Assembly (NCBI RefSeq): GCF_024707125.1
Contig: NZ_JANQAH010000010.1
Location: 1-64,000, forward strand
Length of the DNA stretch: 64,000 bases
Source: Devosia sp.
Lineage (GTDB): Bacteria > Pseudomonadota > Alphaproteobacteria > Rhizobiales > Devosiaceae
Direction: 5' to 3'
Shown one piece after another: positions 1 through 7,841 of the stretch. The first letter of the stretch is position 1. Each line of letters starts with the position of its first letter. The notes beneath the pieces are model-generated. The model was not told the origin of the DNA. It saw only the letters and a program-made list of their open reading frames with translations, and ran no database searches. A program made the position numbers and the translations under genes.

Positions 1-888
1 GAACAACAAGACCAGCGCCGACACCGCGACCATCACAACATTATCGAAACTGGCAATCTGCTCCGGCACCTGAGATGGCGCAATTATTGCCGTCACAATC
101 GCCGATACCCAAAATATTGTAGATGTTGGACCCGATGATGTTGCCAAACGCGACATCAGCCTCGCGCCGGACGGCGGCGATAAGGGGACGTCACCAATTC
201 TGGCATCGACGTGCCTACTGCCACTATGGTGAGGCCAATCACGGTCTCGGAAATGCCTGCCGACCGAGCAAGGTCCACAGCGCCATTGACGAGAAAAGTA
301 TCCCCCAAGGACGACTATCGCCAAACCTGTCAGTGACGTTGCAAGCGGTAGAAGGACAGAGCTGCCGGGAGATTTCTGCGGAACAAGTGCAGTATCTGCA
401 TTCTGGGCTGCGAGGCTCTTGTCATAGACGGCACCATGAGCGGGTGTTGCTGCCGCTTCCTGACGAATTGCGATGTAGATGTATGCTCCCAAAGCGGCCA
501 CGAACATGGGCCAACCAGTCGCCCCAGTGGAAACAGCGGCGAAAGAAGTGCGAATACAATGGCCACCGCCACCATCAGCACGGCGTCTCGGCGCAGCGCT
601 GACGATTGCACCACAATCGGGGTGAGCATAGCCGATGCACCCAGGATCAGCAGCAGGTTGGCGATGCTGGAGCCCACAATATTGCCGAAGGCGATCCAGG
701 AGAACCGTTTACCGCCGCCTGCACCGAGGTGACCAGTTCGGGCGTCGAGGTGCCGAAGCCGACCAGCGTCAGCCCTATGATCAACGGGGATACCCCTAAC
801 TGGCTCGCGACCCGCACGGCGCCTCGCACCAGAAGCTCGCCGCCAACCAGAAGTAGGGCCAACCCCCGATGATCATAAGCCAAGTCAT
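1..888 (-). pseudogene. Na+/Ca2+ exchanger (CaCA family, YrbG-like), multiply frameshifted, 3' end outside window
   Basis: Both Na_Ca_ex repeats of a K+-independent Na+/Ca2+ antiporter are recognisable on the minus strand but lie in different frames. The first repeat carries GFGTSTPELVTS near 790-750 and the second carries VGTSMPELVTS near 215-185. The start is probably the ATG at 888, giving MTWLMIIGG. Restoring one base near 866, 690, 541, 190 and 110 rejoins the reading frame each time, so at least five single-base indels are present. An intact protein of this family is an inner-membrane antiporter of about 320 residues. The C-terminus runs off the left edge. I infer decay in an accessory block. 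Poor local sequence is the alternative, because other genes in the window show single homopolymer indels. Confidence 0.8.
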
Positions 889-1243
889 ACCTAACAAACC
901 TCCCAATCAAACTCGCTAACAGCGCAAGTCAGCAGAGGTTGCGAGGTTCCCGCATTCCCCTGGCGGACGCCTGACCCCGGTGCCGCATTGGTCCGTTCGG
1001 TCGGCTCTTAGGCGCGTCGGCTCCACGGAAGGACGGCACCGAAGAAAGGAACAATAGCAGATCGTGACCTCGTTAGAAAACGAAAGCTAATGGCACCTTA
1101 GAGCATCCCACCATGGTATTTTACGGCTGCTTCCAGGGCGGTTTGTCAGACCAGTCAGCGACTAGTTTGGGGTCGGGATCTGCCGCTGATAAGCCTGCCA
1201 TATTCGTTCTCTTCATGGCCGCTTCGGCCAGAGGAGAAATGTG
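889..1243. other. Intergenic stretch, no gene seen
   Basis: This 355-base gap lies between the broken exchanger and the recombinase. I see no frame with coding character, no tRNA and no strong hairpin. It must contain the promoter of the recombinase. The last bases hold its ribosome binding site, GAGGAG at 1231-1236. Confidence 0.5.
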
Positions 1244-1876
1244 ATGGGTATCTCACAGTACGACCCTGCTGCTGCAGGAAGACCTGCTTGGAATGCCGGT
1301 AGGCAGGTTGGCGCCAAACGTGCGTTGAAGGTCAGACAAATCTGGTCAATTCGCTTCTTCCTTGACCGAGAGGGAAGGATGAGGGACCGAGCACTTTTTG
1401 ACTTGGCTATCGACAGCAAGCTTCGAGGCTGCGATCTGGTGAAGATCAAGATCGGCACGCTCGTGGCGGGACCTGCCATTCGAACTCGGTCGATGGTAAT
1501 CCAGCAGAAGACAGGCAGACCCGTCCAATTCGAGATCGCCGCTGACACAAGGGCCAGCCTGCTTGCTTGGCTTGAGCGACGCGGAGGGACGGTCGATGAC
1601 TACGCCTTTCCAAGCCGTGTAGTGCACGATGGTCATCTGAGCACCCGTCAATACGCCAGGCTGGTGGACGAGTGGGTCACTGCAATCGGGCTGACACCTG
1701 AGGAATATGGCACCCATTCGCTGCGCCGTACAAAGGCGTCGCTCATTTACAAAGCCACAGGCAACCTTCGGGCCATCCAGATACTTCTTGGCCATAGCAA
1801 GATCGAGAACACAGTTCGTTACCTTGGCGTGGATGTCGACGACGCTTTGTCGTTGTCAGAGGCAACCGAAATCTGA
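1244..1876 (+). CDS. Minimal tyrosine recombinase (integrase catalytic domain only)
   Basis: This 210-residue protein is a tyrosine-family site-specific recombinase. The full active-site set is visible: R61 in KLRGCD, K89 in QQKTGRP, H158 and R161 in HSLRRTKA, H184 in LLGHSK and Y193 in VRYLG. It lacks the N-terminal SAM-like core-binding domain of ordinary integrases. Compact proteins of this kind are common in Rhizobiales, so I think it is complete and not truncated. ATG 1244 is preferred over GTG 1241 because GAGGAG at 1231-1236 is 7 bases upstream. Its neighbours are a pseudogene and an insertion-sequence remnant, which suits a mobile region. Its target site is unknown. Confidence 0.85.
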   Translation: MGISQYDPAAAGRPAWNAGRQVGAKRALKVRQIWSIRFFLDREGRMRDRALFDLAIDSKLRGCDLVKIKIGTLVAGPAIRTRSMVIQQKTGRPVQFEIAADTRASLLAWLERRGGTVDDYAFPSRVVHDGHLSTRQYARLVDEWVTAIGLTPEEYGTHSLRRTKASLIYKATGNLRAIQILLGHSKIENTVRYLGVDVDDALSLSEATEI

Positions 1877-1879
1877 GCA

Positions 1880-2046
1880 AGCGACTTCGCCGGCAGCCGG
1901 TTGTGCTTCGTCGGCGAAGCGCCCCTTTCTGGCCGTTCGACTGCCGCTTGCGGCGTCCCGAAAGCATAGGTAATCGGGCTCGCTCTGAGCATGAGGCGAG
2001 CTCCCTGATATAGTCGCTGGTCTTTGGACCACCGCGAAGCAGGGAG
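1880..2046 (+). ncRNA. Candidate IS110-family left-end (bridge) RNA
   Basis: The non-coding stretch between the recombinase stop and the IS110 transposase start can form four consecutive hairpins. They are CTTCGCCG/CGGCGAAG (1885-1892 with 1912-1919), GCCGC/GCGGC (1943-1954), GCTCGC/GCGAGC just after 1977, and CTCCCTG/CAGGGAG enclosing TGGTC/GACCA just before the start codon. Elements of the IS110 group (for example IS621) encode a bridge RNA of about 177 bases in the end upstream of the recombinase gene, with guide loops that pair with target and donor. Position and size agree. The fold was judged by eye, and the element is truncated, so activity is unlikely. Confidence 0.4.
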
Positions 2047-2049
2047 ACT

Positions 2050-2910
2050 ATGATGGGACATTATGTTGGTGTTGACGTTGGCCTGCGGTCATCGTCGCTT
2101 TGCATTATCGACGAGCAGGGCAAGGTATGCCTTGAGCGTGAAGTTGCCTCGGAGATCGATGAGATTGCCGACGCGATAGGAGGCTTTTCTGAGCATGTCG
2201 ATGGCGTTGCGCTGGAGACCGGCAACCTTACGCCATGGCTGACGGCGGGTCTGCGGGCAGAAGGTTTCCGGGTTGTCGTTATGGAGGCTCGCCAGGTGAA
2301 GACGACCCTGTCGAGCCTGCGTAACAAGACCGACCGGAACGATGCACGCGGCATTGCCCAAATCCTGCGCACCGGTTGGTACCGCGAGGTGCATGTGAAG
2401 AGCCTTGAGAGCCAGAGGCTGAAGACGCTGTTGGCAGCACGCAGAGCTTTGCTCCGGCGGCGGATAGACCTCGAGAACGAGGTCCGTGGACTACTCAAGG
2501 TCTACGGCTTCAAGCTGCCAGCACAGATCTATCATGCCCGGTTCGAGGATATGTCGCGCCAGGCCGTTATGGCCGATCCAGCACTTGCCGAAGCGCTTGG
2601 TCCGCTGCTGGATGCCCGCGGTCATCTTTACCGCGCGTTTCTCGAGATCGATAAGCGTGTCAGGTCCATCGCGCATGATGAAGGCGCGGACATGTTCCCG
2701 CCGATAGCCGCCCTTTCCAAGCCGGAGGCGAGTGCGAGCTTCGCTTGCCAGTTCCGGCACGGCCGCTTTGGCGTGAATCTAAATTCAAACAGCAAAGCGC
2801 CCGATGGGTTGCACCGGGCACTTCTTTCTCAAGTCACCTCGAGATTACTTGGTAGCGAGGATTTCGAAATTGTGGACGTTTGCCACCACACCGTCGTCCC
2901 ATCCACCTGA
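2050..2910 (+). pseudogene. IS110-family transposase, C-terminally truncated
   Basis: The first ~211 residues are a DEDD transposase/recombinase of the IS110 family. Acidic residues are seen at D9 (GVDVG), E56 (ALETG), D95 and D98 (TDRND). They are followed by the usual helical linker ending in RVRSIAHDE. Homology stops near base 2690. The C-terminal Transposase_20 domain with its catalytic serine and IPGVG motif is missing. The remaining ~75 residues to the stop at 2910 are unrelated sequence that overlaps the tail of the next gene on the other strand. An intact member is about 340 residues. The start ATG 2050 follows GGGAG at 2042-2046. This is an insertion-sequence remnant, unable to recombine by itself. 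Confidence 0.85.
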
Positions 2911-3564
2911 GATCAATTCTGAAGCCTTTTCATTCAGGAGTCCGGCGACTTGTCCGGCAAAGTGCGCTTCGCGGCCAGAGTTGTCGGCAAAGATGTCGAA
3001 GATGGCGAAGTTGGTCTCGTCAATCTGCAGCGCCGCCCAGAACAATGTTTTGGGTTCAGTTTCTGCGACGATGGGGCCGGCGGCGGTCAGCAAGGCTGCC
3101 AATTCGGGGCCTTTACCTGGAGCAGCTTTGAGCTTGATGTAAGTTGCGGTCGTTGCCGTGGAGAGATCAACCGGCGCCTTGACCGACAGGACATCGGAGT
3201 TGTTGATATTCGCGACAACACCGTCGTCCCATCCGCCGTAGACCAGCGCGTCGGCGTTTTGGTTCAAAGCCGCCGCAACCGCTCCTGAGAAGTGAGCGTC
3301 GCGTGCTTCTTCGTCTGCGAAGATGTCAAAGATTGCGAGCGTGTCATCGGCTTGCAGAGCAAACCAAAGGACGGTGCCCGGCTCTGTGTCCCGCACGATC
3401 GCTGCGGCACCAGCCAGAAACTCCGCGAAAGCTCCGGTCTGGCCTTCGGCGGCCGGCATGGCGATGTAGCTGGCTGTATGATTTACCATTGGGTTGTCCT
3501 GTGCAGTTGCAGAAGTTGTGATCAGCGCCAGTGCGGCGACTGTCTGAAGGATTTGCGTTTTCAT
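2845..3564 (-). CDS. Secreted protein with two ABM-like (dimeric alpha/beta barrel) domains
   Basis: The 239-residue product begins with a Sec signal peptide (hydrophobic stretch, probable cleavage after ATA near residue 21). It then carries two homologous domains of about 100 residues. Each has the pattern of an antibiotic-biosynthesis-monooxygenase-like fold: a T-[EP]-x-[TG] segment, F/W-A-L-Q, AIFDIFAD, AHF and a GGWDDGVVAN end. The two copies share the IFDIFAD and GGWDDGVVAN strings, so the gene arose by internal duplication. Single-domain ABM proteins form dimers, so this one may fold as a built-in dimer in the periplasm. Substrate is unknown. It is divergent from a LysR-type gene that probably controls it. 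Its 3' end overlaps the run-on part of the IS110 frame. Confidence 0.75.
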   Translation of the reverse strand: MKTQILQTVAALALITTSATAQDNPMVNHTASYIAMPAAEGQTGAFAEFLAGAAAIVRDTEPGTVLWFALQADDTLAIFDIFADEEARDAHFSGAVAAALNQNADALVYGGWDDGVVANINNSDVLSVKAPVDLSTATTATYIKLKAAPGKGPELAALLTAAGPIVAETEPKTLFWAALQIDETNFAIFDIFADNSGREAHFAGQVAGLLNEKASELISGGWDDGVVANVHNFEILATK

Positions 3565-3650
3565 GGTCGTCTCCTGATTTGAAGTGCTTCAGGTTTGGTT
3601 TCGATGCACTTTTGTCCCATGCCGAATGCGCCCGAACCCAATTCCGAAAT

Positions 3651-3676
3651 TCTATTCTTTGATAGACATTGACTAT
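3651..3676. promoter_or_regulatory. LysR-type operator, overlapping inverted repeats
   Basis: Two inverted repeats share one half-site. The first is TCTAT-N6-ATAGA at 3651-3666 and the second is ATAG-N7-CTAT at 3662-3676. The second has the classic T-N11-A form of LysR recognition sites. It lies between a LysR gene and the divergent ABM gene, 49 bases before the chosen LysR start. Confidence 0.6.
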
Positions 3677-3724
3677 TGAAGTTGGTTTGATGGTGTGGCT
3701 GAAGATGTAACGGAGAATGCGGCG

Positions 3725-4597
3725 ATGGAAATGAACCAGATCAGGTATTTTCTCGCTGTCTGCGAGCACCGAAACTTCACCCACGCAGCCAGCGCCTCCA
3801 ATGTCTCCCAGCCTTCCTTGACGACTGCGATCAAGAAACTTGAAGACGAGCTTGGAGGTGACCTGTTTGTCAGGGACCGTGCGGGATGCAGGCTGACGAC
3901 GCTGGGAAAACTCATGCAGCCAAGATTGCAGAAGGCTCATGATGAGACGAGACAGGCGAAGGCGGAGGCTGTCCGTCATATGCGCTTGGAGCGGGTGCCA
4001 ATCTCTGTCGGTGTCGGAGAAACGATTGGCCACAACAGGATTTCGGCAGCTATGGAGCGTACTCGTACGCGATTGCCGCAAGCCGAAATAGAATTGATCG
4101 TTGCGCCAACCCCCGAGCTTCTTGCCGGGTTACGAGATGGTGAATTTGACGTTGTAGTCACCGCAGAGAAGGTCAGTGAAGACCTCTATCGTATAGACCA
4201 TCTCTATGAAGAGGACTACAAGGTCGTGGTGTCAAAGTCGCATCCGTTGTCTGAACTAAGTGCGATCTCTCTTTCGACTCTTGCTAAAACTGACATGCTT
4301 GACCGCCTAAATTGCGAAATGCGGGATGTTTTGCATGGGACCTGCGCGGATCATGGTCACGAACTCTACGCGGCCTATCGGTCAAATCGGGTGGATTGGT
4401 TAGTTGAACTTGCTCGGCAAGGGTCAGGTGCGGTGATCCTGCCAGCCACCGCTATTCCTTCGGACATGGGCCTGGTGTCGAAACCCATCGATGGTCTTGA
4501 AATATCAAGAACTGTTTTGGCCCTTCGATATCGGCACCAAACGACGAGACCAGAGACAAATGATCTGATCCGTGAGATGACGCGCACGCTGGCGTAG
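3725..4597 (+). CDS. LysR-family transcriptional regulator
   Basis: The 290-residue protein has an N-terminal winged helix-turn-helix (QIRYFLAVCEHRNFTHAAS, then SQPSLTTAIKKLEDELG) and a C-terminal LysR substrate-binding domain. The start ATG 3725 is chosen because GGAG at 3712-3715 sits 9 bases upstream and the sequence then aligns with the usual LysR N-terminus. An upstream GTG at 3695 would add ten residues of no family character. It is transcribed away from the secreted ABM gene, and a LysR box lies between them, so local autoregulation and control of that gene are likely. The inducer is unknown. Confidence 0.9.
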   Translation: MEMNQIRYFLAVCEHRNFTHAASASNVSQPSLTTAIKKLEDELGGDLFVRDRAGCRLTTLGKLMQPRLQKAHDETRQAKAEAVRHMRLERVPISVGVGETIGHNRISAAMERTRTRLPQAEIELIVAPTPELLAGLRDGEFDVVVTAEKVSEDLYRIDHLYEEDYKVVVSKSHPLSELSAISLSTLAKTDMLDRLNCEMRDVLHGTCADHGHELYAAYRSNRVDWLVELARQGSGAVILPATAIPSDMGLVSKPIDGLEISRTVLALRYRHQTTRPETNDLIREMTRTLA

Positions 4598-5189
4598 TGA
4601 GGTCGGTAATCGACATTCGCCCATCGTGCAGCAATCGTCACTTTGGGCTCAGACCAGACTTTCGCGGCATCACGCTCGAACGTCCGTTCTACTTTTCTTC
4701 GAGACCTCGCCAGCAATCCGCCACTTAGCGCTGGAGAAATTGCGCCAGATTGCGGTGAAGGTCACAGCGAACCACACCCATTGTGTGCGGTGATAGTCGT
4801 CGGTGACGAGGCCGTACTCTTCAAGAAGCCACCGCGCCGCGTGAGGCGACCTTCGGCGCGGGTAACAGTGGGTGGGTTCTTTTCAATCTTGAGGAGCCGC
4901 TTGTGACCTGATGACCTCTTCAGCAGACGTCCCCGACTTTGCCGTCGGGTGGAAGTGAATGAACGGCAGATTTCGGGCGCCGAACGCGGCGCTCCGAACG
5001 GATACAATGGGGTCGGATGCCGCACGTCGGCTTTCTCAAATTCCTCGCCGAAACCGGACAGTCCGGAACCGGCCCCATTGCCGCCGTTCAAACCATGCCC
5101 GAAGCGGCAAACCAGGGCACGGAAGCGTGACCGCATCCAACAACTGCTCGCAGCGTTGAAAACCCCAAAAGCTCGCGTAAGATGAAACG
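4598..5189. other. Region without a convincing gene
   Basis: About 590 bases follow the LysR gene. One minus-strand frame from about 4860 to 4676 reads a tryptophan-rich segment ending in a stop, but it has no start codon and a stop lies just upstream. It could be a gene fragment that I do not recognise. Other open frames here have the arginine- and proline-rich look of non-coding GC-rich DNA. Confidence 0.4.
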
Positions 5190-5582
5190 ATGAGAACATT
5201 TCCTTACTTAAGGGCACACCGACGGAAAGCGCGGAAACACGTTTTCCTTCGTTTTGGATTGGACGAGCTTTCTGCTGAAACTCTCCGAATGGAAGAAGTG
5301 CGTCTCCGCCGGCGCAGAAAAGCAGCGCGGTTAGAGGCGGCCACCGACTGGATTCGAACCCGTGAGGCTCGGTTCGCTCTGCGCAGAATCCAACTTCACA
5401 AGGCGACAGTTCTTGACCGTGTCGCCAATCGATTCACCAGTCGCTCCGCCGTCGAGGAATGGTTCTCGCAGGGACGCATCCCAGGATTCGGGGACGCTAC
5501 GCCCCGCGAGATCGTTGCCCGAGGAGAAATCAATCGTATTCTCCGAGCGATTGATGCAATTGAAGCAGGAGTGCACGCATAG
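5190..5582 (+). CDS. Orphan MbcA/ParS/Xre-type antitoxin-like protein (tentative)
   Basis: The 130-residue frame has a very basic N-terminal half without a recognisable domain. The last ~45 residues (EEWFSQGRIPGFGDATP, then EIVARGE and AIDAIEAGVHA) resemble the C-terminal toxin-binding part of MbcA/ParS (DUF2384) antitoxins. Those usually sit beside a RES-domain toxin, but none is seen here. The start has only a weak ribosome binding site. A 7-bp hairpin (TGCACGC/GCGTGCA, 5572-5588) overlaps the stop codon. Part of the gene looks tRNA-like on the other strand, which weakens the call. It may be a remnant. Confidence 0.4.
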   Translation: MRTFPYLRAHRRKARKHVFLRFGLDELSAETLRMEEVRLRRRRKAARLEAATDWIRTREARFALRRIQLHKATVLDRVANRFTSRSAVEEWFSQGRIPGFGDATPREIVARGEINRILRAIDAIEAGVHA

Positions 5583-5609
5583 CGTGCAGAGAATGCACAC
5601 CTTCAAACG

Positions 5610-5627
5610 CCGGTTCAATTGAACCGG
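5610..5627. repeat. Perfect 18-bp palindrome
   Basis: CCGGTTCAATTGAACCGG is self-complementary over all 18 bases. It lies between the antitoxin-like gene and the tRNA-Val pair, at the border of the accessory block. It could be an operator or a recombination core site. No second copy was noticed in the window. Confidence 0.6.
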
Positions 5628-5687
5628 AGAGGCAAGTCTGCCATGCAAGACAGCTCATACAATAATGAATGATATCATATAGTTAGA

Positions 5688-5762
5688 TGGTGGGTGCGAC
5701 AGGGATTGAACCTGTGACCCCTGCCGTGTGAAGGCAGTGCTCTCCCGCTGAGCTACGCACCC
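5688..5762 (-). tRNA. tRNA-Val (anticodon CAC)
   Basis: A complete cloverleaf is readable on the minus strand. The acceptor GGGTGCG pairs with CGCACCC, the D arm is AGCTCAGCGGGAGAGC, the anticodon loop is TTCACAC within CTGCC/GGCAG, the T arm is AGGTTCAATCC, and the 3' CCA is encoded. Anticodon CAC reads GUG. The 3' end faces the accessory block, the usual orientation for a tRNA integration site. Confidence 0.97.
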
Positions 5763-5791
5763 GCTGCCCTTGGCAGGGAAGAAAGAAGAGA

Positions 5792-5866
<75 letters not shown>

Positions 5867-5973
5867 ATCTCTCCGGGCCGGTTCAGCATTCGCCGTTCCG
5901 GTGGCGCGGATAAACCATGAAGCGACCAAAGGGTCAAGAGGCTCATTTCCGCGCCTGTGGATTTCTTCGTCAC

Positions 5974-6018
5974 GCATGCCTCGCAAAAGTGGAAACCGGT
6001 TTTGCGGCAAAGGCATGC
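5974..6018. repeat. Palindromic intergenic element, GCATG type, copy 1
   Basis: An imperfect palindrome of about 45 bases runs from GCATGCCTCGCAAAAGTGG to TTTTGCGGCAAAGGCATGC. A second copy with the same layout is at 46240-46284. Elements with a GCATG, an AAAGTGG arm, and a CCGGTTT arm are dispersed in Rhizobiales genomes. It lies just downstream of cpdR. Confidence 0.65.
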
Positions 6019-6026
6019 GCAGGCAA

Positions 6027-6386
6027 TCATGCAGCCAGGAGCCGCTCCACTTCCGAGACGAGATCCTTGAGGTGGAAAGGTTTCGACAGCACCGAGGCAT
6101 CCTTGGGCGCGTCGCTGTCGGGGTTGAGCGCCACGGCGGCAAAGCCGGTGATGAACATGACCTTCAAATCCGGATCGAGTTCCGTCGCGCGGCGCGCCAG
6201 TTCGATTCCGTCCATTTCCGGCATCACGATATCCGAAAGCAGCAGCGAAAACGGTTCTTCGCGCAAGCGCTCGTAGGCGGAAAGCCCGTTGTCGAACGAC
6301 ACCACCTCATAGCCCGCATTCTTGAGCGCGCGCGTGAGAAACTGGCGCATGTCGTTATCGTCTTCGGCGAGCAGAATTCGCTTCAT
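6027..6386 (-). CDS. cpdR: CpdR-type cell-cycle response regulator
   Basis: This is a stand-alone receiver domain of 119 residues, close to the family length. It shows the acidic pair D9/D10, phosphoacceptor D52 in LSDIVMPEMDG, the T80 switch in FITGFAAVAL and K102 in SKPFHL. In Caulobacter and Rhizobiales the unphosphorylated protein directs ClpXP to substrates, while the CckA-ChpT relay phosphorylates it. That role is assigned by family. ATG 6386 is used because AAGAAGG lies about 8 bases upstream. A TTG directly before it is less likely. It is divergent from the amidohydrolase gene, a neighbourhood I recall from Rhizobiales. Confidence 0.92.
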   Translation of the reverse strand: MKRILLAEDDNDMRQFLTRALKNAGYEVVSFDNGLSAYERLREEPFSLLLSDIVMPEMDGIELARRATELDPDLKVMFITGFAAVALNPDSDAPKDASVLSKPFHLKDLVSEVERLLAA

Positions 6387-6585
6387 CAAAAACCTTCTTT
6401 CGGGGCCAGTCCGGCAGTGAGTCGTATTGAGTCGATGTTTAATTCAGATTTGCCGCAACGCAAACGGCCTCGCGCCGCCAAGGCGTCTTTTTGCAATCAA
6501 CTGGACAAGTTGACCGTGTCGCGCGACACTTGGGTGACAGCAAATCACTCGACCGCGCGCCCAGCGCGGCCCCCGTGGAGGCAGC

Positions 6586-7482
6586 GTGCGATCCGACTAT
6601 TGGGATCAACCGGCATTCGAAACCATACGGCCCCGCCGCATGGTCGCACCGCTAGTGTTCAATTCGCCCCATTCCGGCCGGAGCTATCCCGACCGCTTCC
6701 TTGCCATGACCCGGCTCGACCATCTGTCGATCCGCCAGTCCGAGGACGCCTTTGTCGATGAGCTCTTTGCGCGTGCGCCGCATCTGGGCGCGCCGCTCTT
6801 GAGGGCGCATTTCCCGCGCGCCTATCTCGACGTCAATCGCGAACCCTGGGAACTCGATCCCACCATGTTCGTCGATCCCCTGTCCGATCGGTTCAACACC
6901 ACATCGCCCCGCGTTGCCGCCGGTCTTGGCACGCTCGCCCGCGTCGTCGCCGAAAACAAGCCGATCTACCGCGAAAAGCTCACCTTCGAGGATGCGCGCA
7001 TGCGCATCGAGGGCATCTACCACCCCTATCACGCCGCCCTCCAAAACCTGCTCACCGAAGCCGCCACCAGTTTTGGCGTTGCCGTGCTCATCGATTGCCA
7101 TTCCATGCCGCGGCTCGGGCGCCATGGCGAGCGGGCAACCCCCGACATCGTCCTCGGCGATCGCTATGGCACCACCTGCTCGCCGGCTCTGGTCGATCTC
7201 GTTGAAACCGGCTTCATCGCTGCCGGGCTGAAAGTGGCGCGCAATCGCCCCTATGCCGGCGGCTTCTGCACCCGCGCCTATGGCCGGCCGCAGCACGGCG
7301 TCCATGCCCTGCAGATCGAGGTCAGCCGGCATCTTTATATGAATGAAGCGACGCTCGAAAAGAATGCGGGCTTCGAACCCCTGCGCCAGCTCGTCGATGG
7401 CATGATCCACGCCCTGATCGGGCTGGATCTCCTGGCGCTCGCAGCACCCGCCGCCGCGCCCGAACGCGCCGCCGCAGAATAG
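6586..7482 (+). CDS. N-formylglutamate amidohydrolase family protein
   Basis: The 298-residue protein matches the N-formylglutamate amidohydrolase (HutG-like) fold, a zinc-dependent hydrolase that releases formate. Visible family segments are FNSPHSGRSYP near residue 26, RAYLDVNREPWELDP, YHPYHAAL, IDCHSMP and the C-terminal ALQIEVSRHLYM. No other histidine-degradation gene is nearby, so a role in Hut metabolism is not supported by context. The start is GTG 6586, with GGAGG at 6577-6581. It is a single gene divergent from cpdR. Confidence 0.85.
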   Translation: MRSDYWDQPAFETIRPRRMVAPLVFNSPHSGRSYPDRFLAMTRLDHLSIRQSEDAFVDELFARAPHLGAPLLRAHFPRAYLDVNREPWELDPTMFVDPLSDRFNTTSPRVAAGLGTLARVVAENKPIYREKLTFEDARMRIEGIYHPYHAALQNLLTEAATSFGVAVLIDCHSMPRLGRHGERATPDIVLGDRYGTTCSPALVDLVETGFIAAGLKVARNRPYAGGFCTRAYGRPQHGVHALQIEVSRHLYMNEATLEKNAGFEPLRQLVDGMIHALIGLDLLALAAPAAAPERAAAE

Positions 7483-7841
7483 CGCTTTCGAAAAGGAAAT
7501 CCCTTCACAAACAAGGGCCGCCCCGAAAGGCGGCCCAGTCAAGGGAGGAACGATGCGCTTCGACCAGACGCAGAGTGGCTATGCCGGTCAAAATGCACAT
7601 CATGCCCCTCTGGCTTGAACCCATTTTCACTCCCATACAAGGCTCATCGCGTCCTCCGCTGCGGTTCGAAAGCGCTTGTTGCAAAAATGAATCATGACGG
7701 TTCGACGAAATTTCGGCCCCGCAACGCGCCCAGCGCCTGCCCTGGAAAGCATAAAGGTCTGACACGGGCCGGCATTTGTCCGCTTGCCCCGCGCCGCGCC
7801 GCCTCCTAAACCTCCTCAGCCCGCTGCTGGAGGATTTTTTC
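7483..7841. other. Intergenic region with a hairpin and a possible 21-codon leader
   Basis: A perfect stem GGGCCGCC/GGCGGCCC (7515-7536, loop CCGAAA) lies 32 bases after the amidohydrolase stop. It lacks a U tract on the plus strand. Read on the minus strand it is followed by TTGTTTGT. A small frame at 7553-7618 (21 codons) has a very good ribosome binding site, GGGAGGA, 4 bases before its ATG. Nothing else is seen before the hisN ribosome binding site at 7829-7833. Confidence 0.45.

Noticed and set aside
2690..2910. C-terminal domain of the IS110 transposase in another frame
   Set aside because: I looked in the other forward frames for the IPGVG-type motif and did not find it. The element is truncated, not frameshifted.
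4643..5217. Several open frames after the LysR gene on both strands
   Set aside because: No start with a ribosome binding site, no recognisable domain, and biased composition. I left the region as empty.
5335..5460. tRNA-like sequence on the minus strand (GGTTCGAATCC T-loop, anticodon-like hairpin)
   Set aside because: The bases before the T arm and after it cannot form an acceptor stem (the 3' CGGTGGC has no matching 5' GCCACCG), and one T-stem pair is mismatched. It is not a working tRNA.
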